64,000 bases of DNA from Bog-159 sp963843255 (GTDB taxonomy: Bacteria > Acidobacteriota > Terriglobia > Bryobacterales > Bryobacteraceae). Shown here piece after piece: positions 52,781 to 61,763 of the stretch; position 1 is the first letter of the stretch, and every line of letters begins with the position of its first letter. Both the position numbers and the translations under genes were made by a program. Where the stretch lies: positions 124,001-188,000 of the forward strand of contig CAWJJQ010000001.1 in assembly GCA_963843255.1 (NCBI GenBank), in the 5' to 3' direction. Below the pieces are notes generated by a model. That model was given only the letters and a program-made list of their open reading frames with translations. It was not told the DNA's origin and ran no database searches.

Positions 52781-54953
52781 CGGGATAGATGGCGAAGGTG
52801 ATCGGGTCGGTGGGTTTTTCGCCCACATAGTTCATGGACGGTCCGGTGGGGATGATGGCTCCGCCGCGGACGTAGAGCGGCACGGTCTGCAGCGGGGCAT
52901 TGGCGTGGATCATCTGGCCGCCGGTGATTTGCCGGCCGGTCCAGTAGTCATACCAGGTGCCGGCCGGAAGATAGACCAGGCGGCCGGTAGCGCCGGGCGT
53001 CAGGACGGGGGCTTCCAGGAGATCGGCGCCGATCATGAATTCGTCGTCGATGGAGAGCGTGTTGGCATCGTCCTGATAATTGAGCAGCAGCGGCCGGAAC
53101 ATGGGCACGCCAGTGCGGTGGGCATCTTCGAGCGCGGTGTAGAGAAACGGGAGAAGGCTATAGCGGAGCTTCAGATACTTGCGGATGATGTCTTCGTAGT
53201 AAGTGCCGAAGCGCCAGGGCTCGTGGTCGTAACTATCGCGCTGGGCATGGTTGCGGCAGAAAGGGGTAAGGAACGCGATCTCGTACCAGCGGGTGAGCAA
53301 CTCGGGGTTGGTGCGGCCGATGAAGCCACCGGCATCCGCGCCGATGAAGGGCTCGCCGGAGAGGCCCAGCGTTTCGAACATGGGAATGCTGAGCGCCATG
53401 GCGTCCCAGGTGGCGGTGTTATCGCCGGTCCACATGGTGGAATAGCGTTGAATACCCGCGTATCCGGCGCGAGTGATGATGTAGGGCCGGTCGTTGGGGC
53501 GGAGGCGGACGAGCCCCTGGTAAGTGGCGCGGGCCTCGACTAACGCGAACAGATTCCGGTTTTCGGCATAAGGAGAGTGAGTATCGCCATCATACGTGAC
53601 GACGTCCATCTGGGTTTTGCCGGTCTGATCGAGAAAGTCGGAGGGCTCGTTCATGTCGTTCCAGATACCGGCTACACCGTGATCGAGATAGGCGCGGTGT
53701 AAGTCGCCCCACCATTTGGCCGCGGCATCCAGCGTGTAGTCGGTATAGACGGCTTTACCGGGCCATACCGCGCCGATCCACACCTTTCCATCTTGCCGCT
53801 TCAAGAAGTAATTGTTGGCCATGCCCTGGTTGTAGACGTAGTAACTCTTATCCTGGGCGGCTAATTCGGGGTTGGTGGCGGCATCGTTAGCGCCTGCCGC
53901 GGGTGGCTCGTATTTAACGCCGGGATCAACGATGACGACCACTTTGACGCCCTGTTTACGCAGGTTGGCGGTGAAGGCCGAGGGATCGGGATAACCGTGT
54001 TGATCCCAGGTAAAGACGCGGTACTGGCTCATGAAATCGATATCCAGATGGAGGACATCGAGGGGCAGATCTTCGCTGCGGTAGCGGCTCACCACCTCTT
54101 CCGCTACGGTATCAGGGTAGTAACTCCAGCGGCTCTGCTGATTGCCGAGCGCCCACTTAGGCGGCATGGGCAGGTGGCCGGTAAGATCCGCGTAACGGGC
54201 GACTATCTTCTTCATGGATGGCCCCGCGAAGAAGTAGTAATTCATGTCGCCACCTTCGGCGGTGAAGGCGACGTATTCGGGCGAGTTAGCGGCGAAGTCA
54301 AAATGAGAGCGGTAACTGTTATCGAAGAAGATACCGTAGGCGGCGCCGGGGAGCCAGCCAATGTAGAAAGGAACGTCCTGGTAGATAGGATCGGTGCCTT
54401 CGCGATAGGCGGGAGTATCGGAGTTCCACATGGTGAATTCCGCGCGGCGTTTATCGAGGCGGGCGGCCTTTTCGCCCAAGCCATAGAAGTGCTCGTCGAG
54501 GCCGAGTTTCTTGGCGGCGGCTACCGCGCCGGCGGGATTACGCATCATGGGGAGGGCGTCGGCATTGATCACGCGATGGGTGGCGGCGTCGCGAAAGGTG
54601 ACCAGCAGGGGCGAACGTTGGATGGAGACTTCCAGTTCGGCCGTGGAGATGAGGAGGGCGGCGGAATCTTCGTGGACGGCGAATTTGGGAGTGTCCCAGG
54701 CGGTTTTTTCGATGGCCCAGGAATGATCGCGATCGGGCAACGGCTTGCCGAAGGAGGCTCTGACGCGGACCAGGTCGGGCGCAAGGATATAGAAGCGGAC
54801 TTGCGACTGGTCGGTGCAAGTTACCGTGACGCCATCGGGCGCGGAGGTGTAACTTGCGAGGGGCGCGATAGGAGAATAGCCGGTGAGCTCAATGGCTCCC
54901 GCGGCCCCGGAAAGCCATAACAGGCAAAGCGTAGCGGACGCGAGCTGATGCAT
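52740..54953 (-). CDS. GH31 alpha-glucosidase-type glycoside hydrolase (3' frameshift)
   Basis: 737 aa in this frame. Signal peptide MHQLASATLCLLWLSGAAGA. N-terminal beta domain, then a (beta/alpha)8 barrel: PPKWALGNQQSRWSYY, VLHLDIDFM, nucleophile Asp in AGIWNDMNEPSDF (~431), GDNTATWDAM, EPFIGADAGGF (acid/base region ~530). The frame ends ITFAIYPDGSRQSPD then an early stop; the expected tail is in the adjacent frame (52526-52780). Exported alpha-glucosidase or related enzyme. The next gene downstream encodes a quinoprotein, so sugar release and oxidation could be linked. Confidence 0.85.
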   Translation of the reverse strand: MHQLASATLCLLWLSGAAGAIELTGYSPIAPLASYTSAPDGVTVTCTDQSQVRFYILAPDLVRVRASFGKPLPDRDHSWAIEKTAWDTPKFAVHEDSAALLISTAELEVSIQRSPLLVTFRDAATHRVINADALPMMRNPAGAVAAAKKLGLDEHFYGLGEKAARLDKRRAEFTMWNSDTPAYREGTDPIYQDVPFYIGWLPGAAYGIFFDNSYRSHFDFAANSPEYVAFTAEGGDMNYYFFAGPSMKKIVARYADLTGHLPMPPKWALGNQQSRWSYYPDTVAEEVVSRYRSEDLPLDVLHLDIDFMSQYRVFTWDQHGYPDPSAFTANLRKQGVKVVVIVDPGVKYEPPAAGANDAATNPELAAQDKSYYVYNQGMANNYFLKRQDGKVWIGAVWPGKAVYTDYTLDAAAKWWGDLHRAYLDHGVAGIWNDMNEPSDFLDQTGKTQMDVVTYDGDTHSPYAENRNLFALVEARATYQGLVRLRPNDRPYIITRAGYAGIQRYSTMWTGDNTATWDAMALSIPMFETLGLSGEPFIGADAGGFIGRTNPELLTRWYEIAFLTPFCRNHAQRDSYDHEPWRFGTYYEDIIRKYLKLRYSLLPFLYTALEDAHRTGVPMFRPLLLNYQDDANTLSIDDEFMIGADLLEAPVLTPGATGRLVYLPAGTWYDYWTGRQITGGQMIHANAPLQTVPLYVRGGAIIPTGPSMNYVGEKPTDPITFAIYPDGSRQSPDRALRR

Positions 54954-55011
54954 AGCATTATCCGATGGTCATTGTAGTACGTGGCGCCGGATGGGACACT
55001 GAGAGGTTCGC

Positions 55012-56259
55012 ATGCAGAAGTCCGGAACCCACGCGGCTTTTCAACATCCCAATTTCCGTTATTACCTGGCCGTGCGCGTGGCCACCACCACCGCTTCGGA
55101 GATGCAGGCGGTAGCGGTGGCGTGGCAGGTGTACGGGCTGACGCACAGGCCGCTGGACCTGGGACTGGTCGGGCTGGCGCAGTTCCTGCCGGGCGTGCTG
55201 TTGTTCCTGGTGACCGGGCAGACGGCGGACCGGTTCGCGCGGCAACGCATTCTGCAAGTGTGCTGCGCGGGATTTGCGCTGTGCTCCGGGCTGCTGCTGG
55301 CGTTGACGCTGCGGGGCTTCACAGCGATATGGCCTATCTACGGCGTACTGCTGTTGAACGGGACAGTGCGCGCGTTCAATGGTCCGGCGGGGCAGGCGTT
55401 TCTGCCGCTGCTGGTGTCGGCGGAGGATTTTCCGAACGCGGTGGCTTGGAACTCTTCGATCTTCCAGGCGGCCACGATTTTGGGGCCGATCGTGGGCGGG
55501 CTGCTTTACGGGTTCACGGCCAGCCCGGCACTGGTCTACACGTGTGCGGGTGTGGAGTATGTGGGCGCGCTGCTGTTGTTGGGTGGGATTAGGGTGGTTA
55601 CCACGCAAGAGAAGCGGCCAGCGGTGTTGGGGGTAATGGCTCTCGAAGGACTGCGATACATCCGGCGGAACCGGCTGATCCTGGGAGCGATTTCGCTCGA
55701 CCTGTTTGCGGTGCTGCTGGGCGGTGCGGTGGCGCTGCTGCCGGTGTATGCGCGCGAGATTCTGCATGCGGGCGCGTCGGGGCTGGGCATCCTGCGCAGC
55801 GCACCGGGGGTGGGAGCCGTGGTGATGGCGACGGCGGTGGCGCACTGGCCTTTGCGGCGGCATGCGGGGGCCATCATGTTATGGTGCGTGGCCGGATTCG
55901 GCATCTTCACCGTGATTTTCGGAGTTTCGCGCAACCTGGCGCTGTCGCTGGCGGCGCTGGCGATGATCGGGGCGTGCGATATGGTGAGCGTGATCGTGCG
56001 GCATACGTTGATCCAACTGTCCACGCCGGACGAAATGCGCGGGCGGGTGAGCGCGGTGAACGTGCTGTTTATCGGAGCTTCGAACGAGGTCGGGCAGTTC
56101 GAATCGGGCATCACGGCGCAATGGTTCGGGACGGTTCCGGCGGTGGTGCTGGGAGGATTGGGAACGATCGCGATCGTGGCGCTGTGGGCCTGGCGATTTC
56201 CGGCGCTGCGGCAGGTTAACGAGCTGGTTCAGCGGCCGGCCGCGCCAAAGGCTCGCTGA
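55012..56259 (+). CDS. MFS transporter (EntS/DHA3-like exporter)
   Basis: 415 aa, 12 predicted helices. Begins FQHPNFRYYLAVRVATTTAS; loop 2-3 motif GQTADRFARQRIL (the G-x3-D-R-x-G/A-R-R type), RAFNGPAGQAFLPLLV and RGRVSAVNVLFIGASNEVG near helix 10-11, as in the EntS/multidrug DHA3 group. Exports a small molecule, identity unknown. Its 3' end overlaps the convergent glycosyltransferase gene by 44 bases. Confidence 0.88.
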   Translation: MQKSGTHAAFQHPNFRYYLAVRVATTTASEMQAVAVAWQVYGLTHRPLDLGLVGLAQFLPGVLLFLVTGQTADRFARQRILQVCCAGFALCSGLLLALTLRGFTAIWPIYGVLLLNGTVRAFNGPAGQAFLPLLVSAEDFPNAVAWNSSIFQAATILGPIVGGLLYGFTASPALVYTCAGVEYVGALLLLGGIRVVTTQEKRPAVLGVMALEGLRYIRRNRLILGAISLDLFAVLLGGAVALLPVYAREILHAGASGLGILRSAPGVGAVVMATAVAHWPLRRHAGAIMLWCVAGFGIFTVIFGVSRNLALSLAALAMIGACDMVSVIVRHTLIQLSTPDEMRGRVSAVNVLFIGASNEVGQFESGITAQWFGTVPAVVLGGLGTIAIVALWAWRFPALRQVNELVQRPAAPKAR

Positions 56260-57415
56260 GGCCCGACCAGACAGGCTGCCGCGCCGCCAGGATGCCGGCG
56301 ATCAGCTCGGGGATTTCGTACACCGCGGAATTCCGTTGCGCAGCGGCGTTGGCGCGATACCGCGCAAAGCGATCGGGCGAGAGCAAAGCGGTCACGGCGC
56401 GGCTGAGCTGCGCCGGATGGCTGACGACCATGCCGACCTGGCGTTCGAGGATCCAATCGGCGTTGTAACGCTCCTGGGCGAGCGTCCACGGGTTGCGCTC
56501 GACAATTACGGGCAGGCCGAGGGCCAGCGCCTCGCTGATGCTGCCGGGTCCGGGCTTGCCGATGAAGAAATCGGCCAGGCGCATGAACGACGGAACCTCG
56601 GTGGTGAAGCCTTCAATGTGTACGGGGACGCGATGGCGCATGGCGCGCAGCTTGCGCATAGCTTCCTGGTGACGCCCGCAGAGGACGATCATCTGGACCG
56701 GGGTCCGGCAACGGTTGATGGCTTTGGCCGCTTTGACAGCGTCGAGCGAACCCTGCCCGCCGAAGGAGATCAGCGCGGTGGGCAGATCCGGGCGGAGGCC
56801 CAGGCTCGTGCGTCCGGCGGCGCGGTCGATTTCAGCGGGCGCATAAAACTTCGGGTTGAGGATCATGCCGGAGGCGCGCAGTATGCGGCTATCCGGATAA
56901 CCAAGCGCGCGCGCCTGTTCCACGGCGCGGCTAGAGCCGCAGATGACGTACTGATCCTGACGCTCGATCCAGAAATTGGGCGGATAGTCCGCAATGTCGG
57001 TCAGGATGGTAGCCAGCGGGGCTTGCGGACTTACCTGAGCCAGGGCCTGCTTGAGGGCGCGGTTGTAATGCGGGATCAGCGACACGACCATGTCGGGCGG
57101 GTCGGCGCGCCAGTAATCGGACAGGGCGCCCACCTCGGCGTCGTGGAAGACGCGGATGGCGAGATGCATGGGAGGGATCATCTGCGCAGTGCCCAGGGTC
57201 CAGCCCTTGCGCAGCATGATGTTGTAGACCTCCTGCATGGGGATGCCAGTCAATTTGCGGACCACGTCCACCGGGTTGAGCATGTCCTGGATGTTGCGCA
57301 GGCGGATATCCCAGGGACGCTGCTGCTCGCGGATGACAGACTCAAGAGCGGTGGCCGCGGCGCGATGACCTCCACCGGAATCGATGTAGATGAGGTCGAT
57401 TTTAGGCCGGATCAC
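56216..57415 (-). CDS. MGDG-synthase-like glycosyltransferase (GT28)
   Basis: 399 aa. N-terminal IDLIYIDSGGGHRAAATALE and the MGDG_synth-type linker IRLRNIQDMLNPVDVVRKLT. The C-terminal lobe has FIGKPGPGSISEALALGLPV (nucleotide-sugar binding, with the Glu) and VIVERNPWTLAQERYNADW. Relatives make glycolipids by transferring a sugar to diacylglycerol. The exact acceptor is not readable. Adjacent to and leftward of the phosphodiesterase gene. Confidence 0.82.
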   Translation of the reverse strand: MIRPKIDLIYIDSGGGHRAAATALESVIREQQRPWDIRLRNIQDMLNPVDVVRKLTGIPMQEVYNIMLRKGWTLGTAQMIPPMHLAIRVFHDAEVGALSDYWRADPPDMVVSLIPHYNRALKQALAQVSPQAPLATILTDIADYPPNFWIERQDQYVICGSSRAVEQARALGYPDSRILRASGMILNPKFYAPAEIDRAAGRTSLGLRPDLPTALISFGGQGSLDAVKAAKAINRCRTPVQMIVLCGRHQEAMRKLRAMRHRVPVHIEGFTTEVPSFMRLADFFIGKPGPGSISEALALGLPVIVERNPWTLAQERYNADWILERQVGMVVSHPAQLSRAVTALLSPDRFARYRANAAAQRNSAVYEIPELIAGILAARQPVWSGLSEPLARPAAEPAR

Positions 57416-57424
57416 GGCGAATTC

Positions 57425-58474
57425 TCAGTTGGTCTGGCCGGAGCGCACCGCGCCGAGACTGGTCTTTTCGATCGGCGTAGAGGGCACGGAACCCGCCAGC
57501 GTGCCACCTTGGCCGCAATCCTGTATGGAAGCGCTAACGGGTCCTTTGTGCGATGCCACCAACGACGGGCTGAGCGCCGCCAGAACGGGGCGGCCGATCC
57601 AGCACTGGGGCGGCTCGAGATGGAAAACCCAGGCGACGGTGAGCGCGGTATCGAAAATATTCACGGGCGAAGTGATCTGACCGGGCTGCACGCCGGGGCC
57701 GGCGAAGATCCAGGGGATCTGCAATTCCGCCAGCGAGTTCTTGCCGTGGCCGTGATTGGTGCCGCCATGATCGGAGGTCACCAGGACAAACGTGGTGGCC
57801 CGCGCTTGCAGGCTGTCGATCATGTCCAGGATCTGGCCGACGTAGCCATCGGCTGCCTCCACGGCCTCGTAATAATGCTTGTTGTACCAACCGTGCTCGT
57901 GACCCGTGTGATCAACGTTGTCGAGATGCACGAACATGAGGTCGGGGCGGTTGGCGGTCCAGTAGTTGATTGCCTCGCGAGTGGTATTGGCCGCGCCGGC
58001 AACGTGGCGCATCACATCGGGAGCATGTTTCTCGAGCAAGTCGGAGAACGCGTCCCAATCATGAAACACGGCGATCTTGCTGGCTGGACGTTCGGCGCGC
58101 ATGACACCGAAGATAGTAGGGAACTTACCATCTTCCGTGCGGCAGACGGGCTGAAACTGGACCTTATGGCGGATGTAACCGTTGGAGGTGATGCCGTGCT
58201 GTTCGGGCGCCGCGCCATTGATGGCGGAGGCCCAGTTAGGACTGCTGAGGGTGGGCATGACACCACGCGCTTCGAGCGTCCATGCGGCACGGGTCATCAA
58301 TTCGTGTAATCGAGGGGTATGCGCCTTATTGACGCCGTCAACGCTTAGGCCATCCACGCCAATGATAATAAAGCGTGGATTGGCAGTTTGCCCGAAAAGG
58401 GCGGAACAAAGGGTAAGTGCCGGAACAACCGACAGCAAGGTTGTCTTAATCCCCATACTATAGTTGTAGACCAA
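57425..58474 (-). CDS. Type I phosphodiesterase/nucleotide pyrophosphatase-like protein
   Basis: 349 aa; an alternative ATG six codons on (MGIKTTLLSVV) starts the signal peptide SVVPALTLCSALFGQ. Alkaline-phosphatase superfamily: metal Asp in FIIIGVDGLSVDG (~37), nucleophile region MPTLSSPNWASAING (~75), DNVDHTGHEHGW (~185), TSDHGGTNHGHGKN (~235). Exported phosphodiesterase or phosphonate-type hydrolase. Substrate unknown. Confidence 0.84.
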   Translation of the reverse strand: MVYNYSMGIKTTLLSVVPALTLCSALFGQTANPRFIIIGVDGLSVDGVNKAHTPRLHELMTRAAWTLEARGVMPTLSSPNWASAINGAAPEQHGITSNGYIRHKVQFQPVCRTEDGKFPTIFGVMRAERPASKIAVFHDWDAFSDLLEKHAPDVMRHVAGAANTTREAINYWTANRPDLMFVHLDNVDHTGHEHGWYNKHYYEAVEAADGYVGQILDMIDSLQARATTFVLVTSDHGGTNHGHGKNSLAELQIPWIFAGPGVQPGQITSPVNIFDTALTVAWVFHLEPPQCWIGRPVLAALSPSLVASHKGPVSASIQDCGQGGTLAGSVPSTPIEKTSLGAVRSGQTN

Positions 58475-58554
58475 TATTACTGCGAACGCGTTACGAAGTG
58501 GTGAAAGTTTATTCTTATGGTGCCAAATTACCCAGGGTTAACTCGAAACCTAAA

Positions 58555-60549
58555 CTATGCCAAGGTATTGATTGAACCGGAACGCCCAGCCTCATAAGCC
58601 GCGATCGCCGCTTCGTTCTTTAGAATATAACCTAGTTCATCGACACCTTCCAACAGGCAATGCCGGGAAAATGGATCGATGGGGAAGGTGACCTGGCGGC
58701 CATCGGGCATAGACAAGGTTTGGGAGGCGAGATCCACGGTAACTTCGGCATCCGGATCGCGGTCCACAAGGGCGAACAGCGCGGCGTGGGCATCCGCGGG
58801 CACGACGATGGGGAGTAACGCGTTCTTCAGGGAATTCTGCTTGAAAATGTCGGCGAAGGAAGTGCTGATTACGGCGCGGAAGCCGAATTGGGTCAGTGCC
58901 CAGGGAGCATGCTCGCGGGAACTGCCGCAACCGAAGTTATCGCCGGCCAGCAGGATTTGAGCGCCGCGTGCGCGCGGCTGGTTGAGGATGAAATCGGGCT
59001 TGGGATTGCCTTGGGCGTCGTAGCGCCAGTCGTTGAAGAGCTGCTTATCGAGGCCTTGCTTGGAGATGGTCTTCAGGAAACGGGCGGGAATGATCTGGTC
59101 CGTATCCACGTTGTTGATGGGGAGCGGTACAAGGCGGCTGCGGAAGTTCATAAGAAGTGTCCTCACGTCGGTGACCACGCCGGTTAGCGCCGCGGCCGCG
59201 GCGGTCAGCGGGCTGGCGAGGAAAGTGCGCCCGCCCTTGCCCTGCCGGCCTTCAAAATTGCGGTTGCTGGTGGAGACGCTGTATTCGCCGGGCTGGAGCT
59301 GATCGCCGTTCATGGCGATGCACATGGAGCAGCCGGGCTCGCGCCAGTCGCATCCGGCCGCGCGGAAGATTTCGGGCAAGCCTTCGGCTTCGGCCTGGCG
59401 CTTCACCTGCTGCGATCCGGGCACCACCATCACGCGGACGGATGGGTTCACTTTCCGGCCTTTGAGAAGCGAGGCGGCCGAGCGGAGGTCGGAGATGCGA
59501 GAATTCGTACAACTTCCGATGAAGACCACGTTGACGGGATGGCCGAGCAGGAGCTTGCCGCCTTCAAGATCCATGTAGCGCAGGGCTTTGGCGATGGAAT
59601 CGCGCTGCAGGGGATCGGAGACCTGGGAAGGCTCGGGAAGCGCCGAAGTGATGGGCATGCCCATGCCGGGATTGGTGCCGTAGGTGATCATGGGCTCGAG
59701 CTGCGCGGCATCGATGGAGATGGAGCGGTCGTAGGTAGCGCCTTCGTCGGTGGGCAACTGGCGCCAGCGGGCGAGGGCGGCATCCCAGTCGGCGCCTTTG
59801 GGGGCGAAGGGACGGCCCGCCAGATATTCGAAAGTGACATCGTCGGGCGCCACCATGCCGGCGCGCGCGCCGCCTTCGATGGACATGTTGCAGACGGTCA
59901 TGCGCTGCTCCATGGTGAGGGCGCTGATGGCGGAGCCGCGATATTCGAAGATGGACGCGGTGCCGCCGCCGATCCCGATTTGGGAGATCAGGGCCAGGAT
60001 GATGTCTTTGGCGGTGACGCCGGGGCGCAGCACGCCATCGACCTGCACCTGAAAGGTTTTCGATTGGCGCTGCAGCAGGCACTGGGTGGCGAGCACATGC
60101 TCCACTTCGCTGGTGCCGATGCCGAAGGCCAGCGCGCCGAATGCACCGTGCGTGGCGGTGTGGCTGTCGCCGCAGACCACGGTCATGCCGGGCTGGGTGA
60201 GACCGAGCTCGGGTCCGATGACGTGGACAATGCCCTGGCGGTCGCTACGGCGGCCGTAGCAGCGGATCCCGAAATCGCGGCAATTGGTTTCCAACTGCGC
60301 TACCTGGCGGGCGGCGATTTCGTCCACGATAGGCAACGACGGATCGGTCGTGGGCGTCGAGTGGTCGGTGGTGGCGACCGTGAGGTCGGGGCGGCGAACT
60401 TTCAGGCCACGCTCGCGCAGGCCCTGGAAGGCTTGCGGCGAAGTGACCTCGTGGACCAAATGGAGGTCGATATAAAGCAAAGTGGGCGCGCCGGGCTGTT
60501 GGTGGACAGCATGGGAGTCCCAGAGTTTTTCGATGATGGTGCGCGGCAT
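58555..60549 (-). CDS. leuCD: 3-isopropylmalate dehydratase, fused large and small subunits
   Basis: 664 aa. Residues ~1-465 are LeuC: HQQPGAPTLLYIDLHLVHEV, VCGDSHTATHGAFGALAFGI, iron-sulphur ligands in FIGSCTNSR (~347) and PGCSMCIAMN (~408). From ~480 it is LeuD: LPINNVDTDQIIPARFLK, GDNFGCGSSREHAPWALTQF (~560). They are joined in one frame by about 15 residues (LTAAAAALTGVVTDVRTLL). Most bacteria keep them as separate proteins; fungi fuse them. Isomerises isopropylmalate in leucine synthesis. Third gene of the leu operon. Confidence 0.95.
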   Translation of the reverse strand: MPRTIIEKLWDSHAVHQQPGAPTLLYIDLHLVHEVTSPQAFQGLRERGLKVRRPDLTVATTDHSTPTTDPSLPIVDEIAARQVAQLETNCRDFGIRCYGRRSDRQGIVHVIGPELGLTQPGMTVVCGDSHTATHGAFGALAFGIGTSEVEHVLATQCLLQRQSKTFQVQVDGVLRPGVTAKDIILALISQIGIGGGTASIFEYRGSAISALTMEQRMTVCNMSIEGGARAGMVAPDDVTFEYLAGRPFAPKGADWDAALARWRQLPTDEGATYDRSISIDAAQLEPMITYGTNPGMGMPITSALPEPSQVSDPLQRDSIAKALRYMDLEGGKLLLGHPVNVVFIGSCTNSRISDLRSAASLLKGRKVNPSVRVMVVPGSQQVKRQAEAEGLPEIFRAAGCDWREPGCSMCIAMNGDQLQPGEYSVSTSNRNFEGRQGKGGRTFLASPLTAAAAALTGVVTDVRTLLMNFRSRLVPLPINNVDTDQIIPARFLKTISKQGLDKQLFNDWRYDAQGNPKPDFILNQPRARGAQILLAGDNFGCGSSREHAPWALTQFGFRAVISTSFADIFKQNSLKNALLPIVVPADAHAALFALVDRDPDAEVTVDLASQTLSMPDGRQVTFPIDPFSRHCLLEGVDELGYILKNEAAIAAYEAGRSGSINTLA

Positions 60550-60574
60550 AGATTAACGGGAGGGTGATGGGTCG

Positions 60575-60629
60575 TAGGTGATGGGTTGTGGGTTGAACCT
60601 ACCACCCGACACCCACAACCCAACACCTA
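60575..60629 (-). repeat. Long inverted repeat between leuB and leuCD
   Basis: Arms of about 18 bases (60575-60593 and 60611-60629) with one mismatch and a 17-base loop. G-rich on one strand and C-rich on the other (GGGTTGTGGGT/ACCCACAACCC). In the leu transcript it would form a stem before leuCD, and could tune its expression or protect the RNA. No T-run, so not a plain terminator. Confidence 0.6.
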
Positions 60630-60671
60630 TTTTAATCCAGACAGGCCCGGCGAGCGGGTAAGCTTCCGGGC

Positions 60672-61763
60672 CTATCCGATAGCGGCGCAGACGGCTTGGC
60701 CAACCTGTTCGGTGGTGGCCGGTGCGCCCGTTGGTTTGAGGTCCGCCGTTACTTGGCCGCTATTGAGTACGGCTTCAATGGCGGCGTTCACGCGGGCGGC
60801 TTCATCCTTCAAACCGAAACTGTATTCCAACATGGCCGCTACGGAGCCGATAGCTCCCAGCGGGTTGGCCTTGTTCTGGCCGGCGATATCGGGGGCGGAG
60901 CCATGTACCGGCTCGTACAATCCGACCCATGCGCCGGACGGCTTACGGCCGCCGAGCGAGGCCGAGGGCAGCATGCCGATGGACCCTGCCAGCACGGCGC
61001 CCTCGTCGCTCAAGATATCCCCAAACATGTTCTCGGTCAGTACGACGTCGAACCGGCGCGGGTTGAGGATCAACTGCATCGCGCAGTTATCGACCAGCAG
61101 ATGATCCAGCGCTACATCGGGATATTCGGCGGCAACATCGGTGACCACGCGCCGCCATAACTGGGAATTTTCGAGTACGTTCGACTTGTCCACCGAGGTC
61201 ACTTTTTGGCGCCGGCCCTGCGCCAGGCGGAAAGCCATGTGCGAGACGCGCTCGATTTCAGCGCGCGTGTAAGTCATCGTATTGACGGCGCGGGTGTCCG
61301 CGCCGCTGCCGGAAATGCCGCGCGGCGTACCGTAGTAGATGCCGCCGGTAAGTTCGCGCACGATGATCATGTCGGTGCCTTCGACCAGCGCGTTTTTGAG
61401 CGGCGACGAATCCAGCAGCGCCGCGAACGTGCGCACCGGCCTCAGGTTGGCAAAAACTCCCAGCGCCTGGCGAATGCCCAATAGCCCTTTTTCAGGCCGC
61501 TTTTCGGGCGGGCATTGATCGAATTCTGGCAGCCCGACCGCGCCCAGCAGGGTGGCGTCCGCATCCGCGGCCAGGCGGGCGGTTTCGTCGGGAAAGGGGC
61601 TGCCGGTCCGGTGGATGGCGATGCCGCCCAGCAGGCCTTCAGCGATATGGAGCGAATGCTTCCACTTATCCGCCACGTGACGCAACACGCGCACGGCCTC
61701 GCGGGTTACTTCGGGGCCGATCCCGTCGCCGGGCAGAACCAGGACGTTGAGGTTCGTCGTCAA
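60672..61763 (-). CDS. leuB: 3-isopropylmalate dehydrogenase
   Basis: 363 aa from TTG 61763, overlapping the leuA stop (TTGA). VLVLPGDGIGPEVTREAVRV at the N-terminus, substrate Arg region KRPEKGLLGIRQALGVFANL, MTYTRAEIERVSHMAF, TENMFGDILSDEGAVLAGSI, ASLGGRKPSGAWVGLYEPVHGSAPDIAG (in part). NAD-dependent oxidative decarboxylation of 3-isopropylmalate. Cytosolic. Leu operon gene 2. Confidence 0.95.
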   Translation of the reverse strand: MTTNLNVLVLPGDGIGPEVTREAVRVLRHVADKWKHSLHIAEGLLGGIAIHRTGSPFPDETARLAADADATLLGAVGLPEFDQCPPEKRPEKGLLGIRQALGVFANLRPVRTFAALLDSSPLKNALVEGTDMIIVRELTGGIYYGTPRGISGSGADTRAVNTMTYTRAEIERVSHMAFRLAQGRRQKVTSVDKSNVLENSQLWRRVVTDVAAEYPDVALDHLLVDNCAMQLILNPRRFDVVLTENMFGDILSDEGAVLAGSIGMLPSASLGGRKPSGAWVGLYEPVHGSAPDIAGQNKANPLGAIGSVAAMLEYSFGLKDEAARVNAAIEAVLNSGQVTADLKPTGAPATTEQVGQAVCAAIG

